Below are positions 63,310-64,000 of a DNA stretch of 64,000 bases, one piece after another. Source of the DNA: ZC4RG30 sp963777735. GTDB lineage: Bacteria; Pseudomonadota; Gammaproteobacteria; Steroidobacterales; Steroidobacteraceae. Location of the stretch: contig CAVZRQ010000008.1 of NCBI GenBank assembly GCA_963777735.1, positions 1,054,001 through 1,118,000 on the forward strand, in the 5' to 3' direction. The position numbers and the translations under genes are program-made. A model generated the notes under the pieces. It was not told where the DNA came from and searched no databases. It saw nothing but the letters and a program-made list of their open reading frames with translations. The first letter of the stretch is position 1. Each line of letters starts with the position of its first letter.

Positions 63310-63437
63310 GATGCGTCCCTTCTGCCCGGCTTCTTGCTGGGGTCAGAGGATACGCGATGGAGGTGAAAAAGGGACGGCGGGCGGGGCCGGGTGATCGAGC
63401 GCAGTCAGGCCCACAGGCTGATTCCCCGGTCTTGGAC

Positions 63438-64000
63438 TCACTCCCACTCGATCGTCGCCGGCGGCTTCCCGCTGATGTCGTAAACCACCCGCGAAACACC
63501 CTTCACCTCATTCACGATCCGCCGCGAGCAGACATCCAGCAGCTCATACGGCAGATGCGCCCACTGCGCCGTCATGAAATCAATCGTCTCCACCGCGCGC
63601 AACGCGATCACCGGCTCGTGCCGCCGCCCGTCTCCCGTCACGCCCACACTCTTCACCGGCAGAAACACCGCGAACGCCTGGCTGGTCTTCTCGTACCACC
63701 CGGCCTTGCGCAGTTCCTCGATGAAGATGTGATCGGCCAGCCGCAGCGTCTCGGCCACAGGCGCCGTTACCTCGCCGAGGATACGCACACCGAGGCCCGG
63801 CCCCGGGAACGGATGGCGATACACCATCTCGGCCGGCAGCCCGAGCTCCACGCCCACGCGCCGCACTTCGTCCTTGAACAGCTCGCGCAGCGGCTCGACC
63901 AGTTTCATCTTCATGTGCGCGGGCAGGCCACCGACATTGTGGTGGCTCTTGATCACATGCGCCTTGCCGGTCTTGCTGCCGGCGGATTCGATCACGTCGG
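63438..64000 (-). CDS. guaA: GMP synthase, C-terminal part (5' end off window)
   Basis: The frame is open to the right edge and encodes the C-terminal part of GMP synthase: DVIESAGSKTGKAHVIKSHHNVGGLPAHMKMKLVEPLRELFKDEVR, HPFPGPGLGVRILGEVT, and the closing SRVVYDISGKPPATIEWE. This is the dimerisation and ATP-pyrophosphatase end of the XMP-to-GMP enzyme. The glutaminase domain lies beyond the window. Confidence 0.97.
   Translation of the reverse strand, partial: DVIESAGSKTGKAHVIKSHHNVGGLPAHMKMKLVEPLRELFKDEVRRVGVELGLPAEMVYRHPFPGPGLGVRILGEVTAPVAETLRLADHIFIEELRKAGWYEKTSQAFAVFLPVKSVGVTGDGRRHEPVIALRAVETIDFMTAQWAHLPYELLDVCSRRIVNEVKGVSRVVYDISGKPPATIEWE

Noticed and set aside
1..64000. CRISPR arrays, tRNA or rRNA genes, IS elements and phage genes
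   Set aside because: No regularly spaced repeats, cloverleaf genes, transposase motifs or phage structural genes were found on either strand by reading.

Overview
This is a high-GC bacterial chromosome window. TonB-dependent receptors, c-type cytochromes, Tat- and Sec-exported enzymes, a PCuAC/Sco copper module and a guaA end point to a Gram-negative proteobacterium. The mix of receptors with exported esterases, quinoproteins and DUF6152/Abhydrolase_10-type proteins resembles polymer- or ester-degrading Gammaproteobacteria such as Steroidobacteraceae. That placement is inference. No rRNA, tRNA or CRISPR array was seen.

Layout. (1) 1-15.4 kb: an uptake and degradation locus, nearly all on the minus strand. 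It holds a TonB-dependent receptor, a di-haem cytochrome, two Abhydrolase_10-like proteins, a CE1-type esterase, a Cys-type sulfatase, three further alpha/beta hydrolases and a DUF6152 pair. Most are exported. (2) 15.6-18.4 kb: PRC-barrel, DUF4159, an MsrQ-like haem membrane protein and an exported helix-hairpin-helix protein. (3) 18.4-21.5 kb: a second receptor gene, frameshifted, followed by a 51-nt relic of a DUF4159 gene. (4) 21.5-26.1 kb: a divergent locus with a DHp-like membrane protein on one side and, on the other, a YtrA-type GntR regulator, an ABC ATPase and an unusual ABC permease-alpha/beta hydrolase fusion. (5) 26.2-34.5 kb: diguanylate cyclase, an EamA transporter gene split by an inserted GH27 alpha-galactosidase fragment, PepF-like peptidase, PnuC-NadR NAD salvage, a Rieske ferredoxin. 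(6) 34.8-44.9 kb: a bacterial G8/CEMIP-TMEM2-like exported protein, acyltransferase, TPR protein, MFS/spermine-synthase fusion, UGSC-like protein, DDAH-like amidinohydrolase. (7) 45.0-47.2 kb: cytochrome c-PCuAC-Sco copper operon. (8) 47.3-51.0 kb: a third, frameshifted receptor gene. (9) 52-60.4 kb: PQQ quinoprotein-cytochrome, a Tat-exported HpaI-like lyase, an ECF sigma cluster, a PAF-AH-like hydrolase with a TPR protein. (10) 60.5-64 kb: exported DsrE-like protein, TIR-TolB/FlgO-TPR protein, guaA 3' part.

How the parts may work together. An 18-bp inverted-repeat motif of form GTNNAC-N6-GTNNAC occurs upstream of the receptor operon at 6.8 kb, the hydrolase operon at 14.4 kb and the receptor at 21.3 kb. 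This suggests one regulator controls outer-membrane uptake and periplasmic ester or sulfate-ester hydrolysis together. The most striking single observations are the GH27 fragment between 15-bp direct repeats inside an EamA gene whose intact reading frame can be rebuilt exactly, the ABC permease-hydrolase fusion, and the bacterial CEMIP/TMEM2-like protein.
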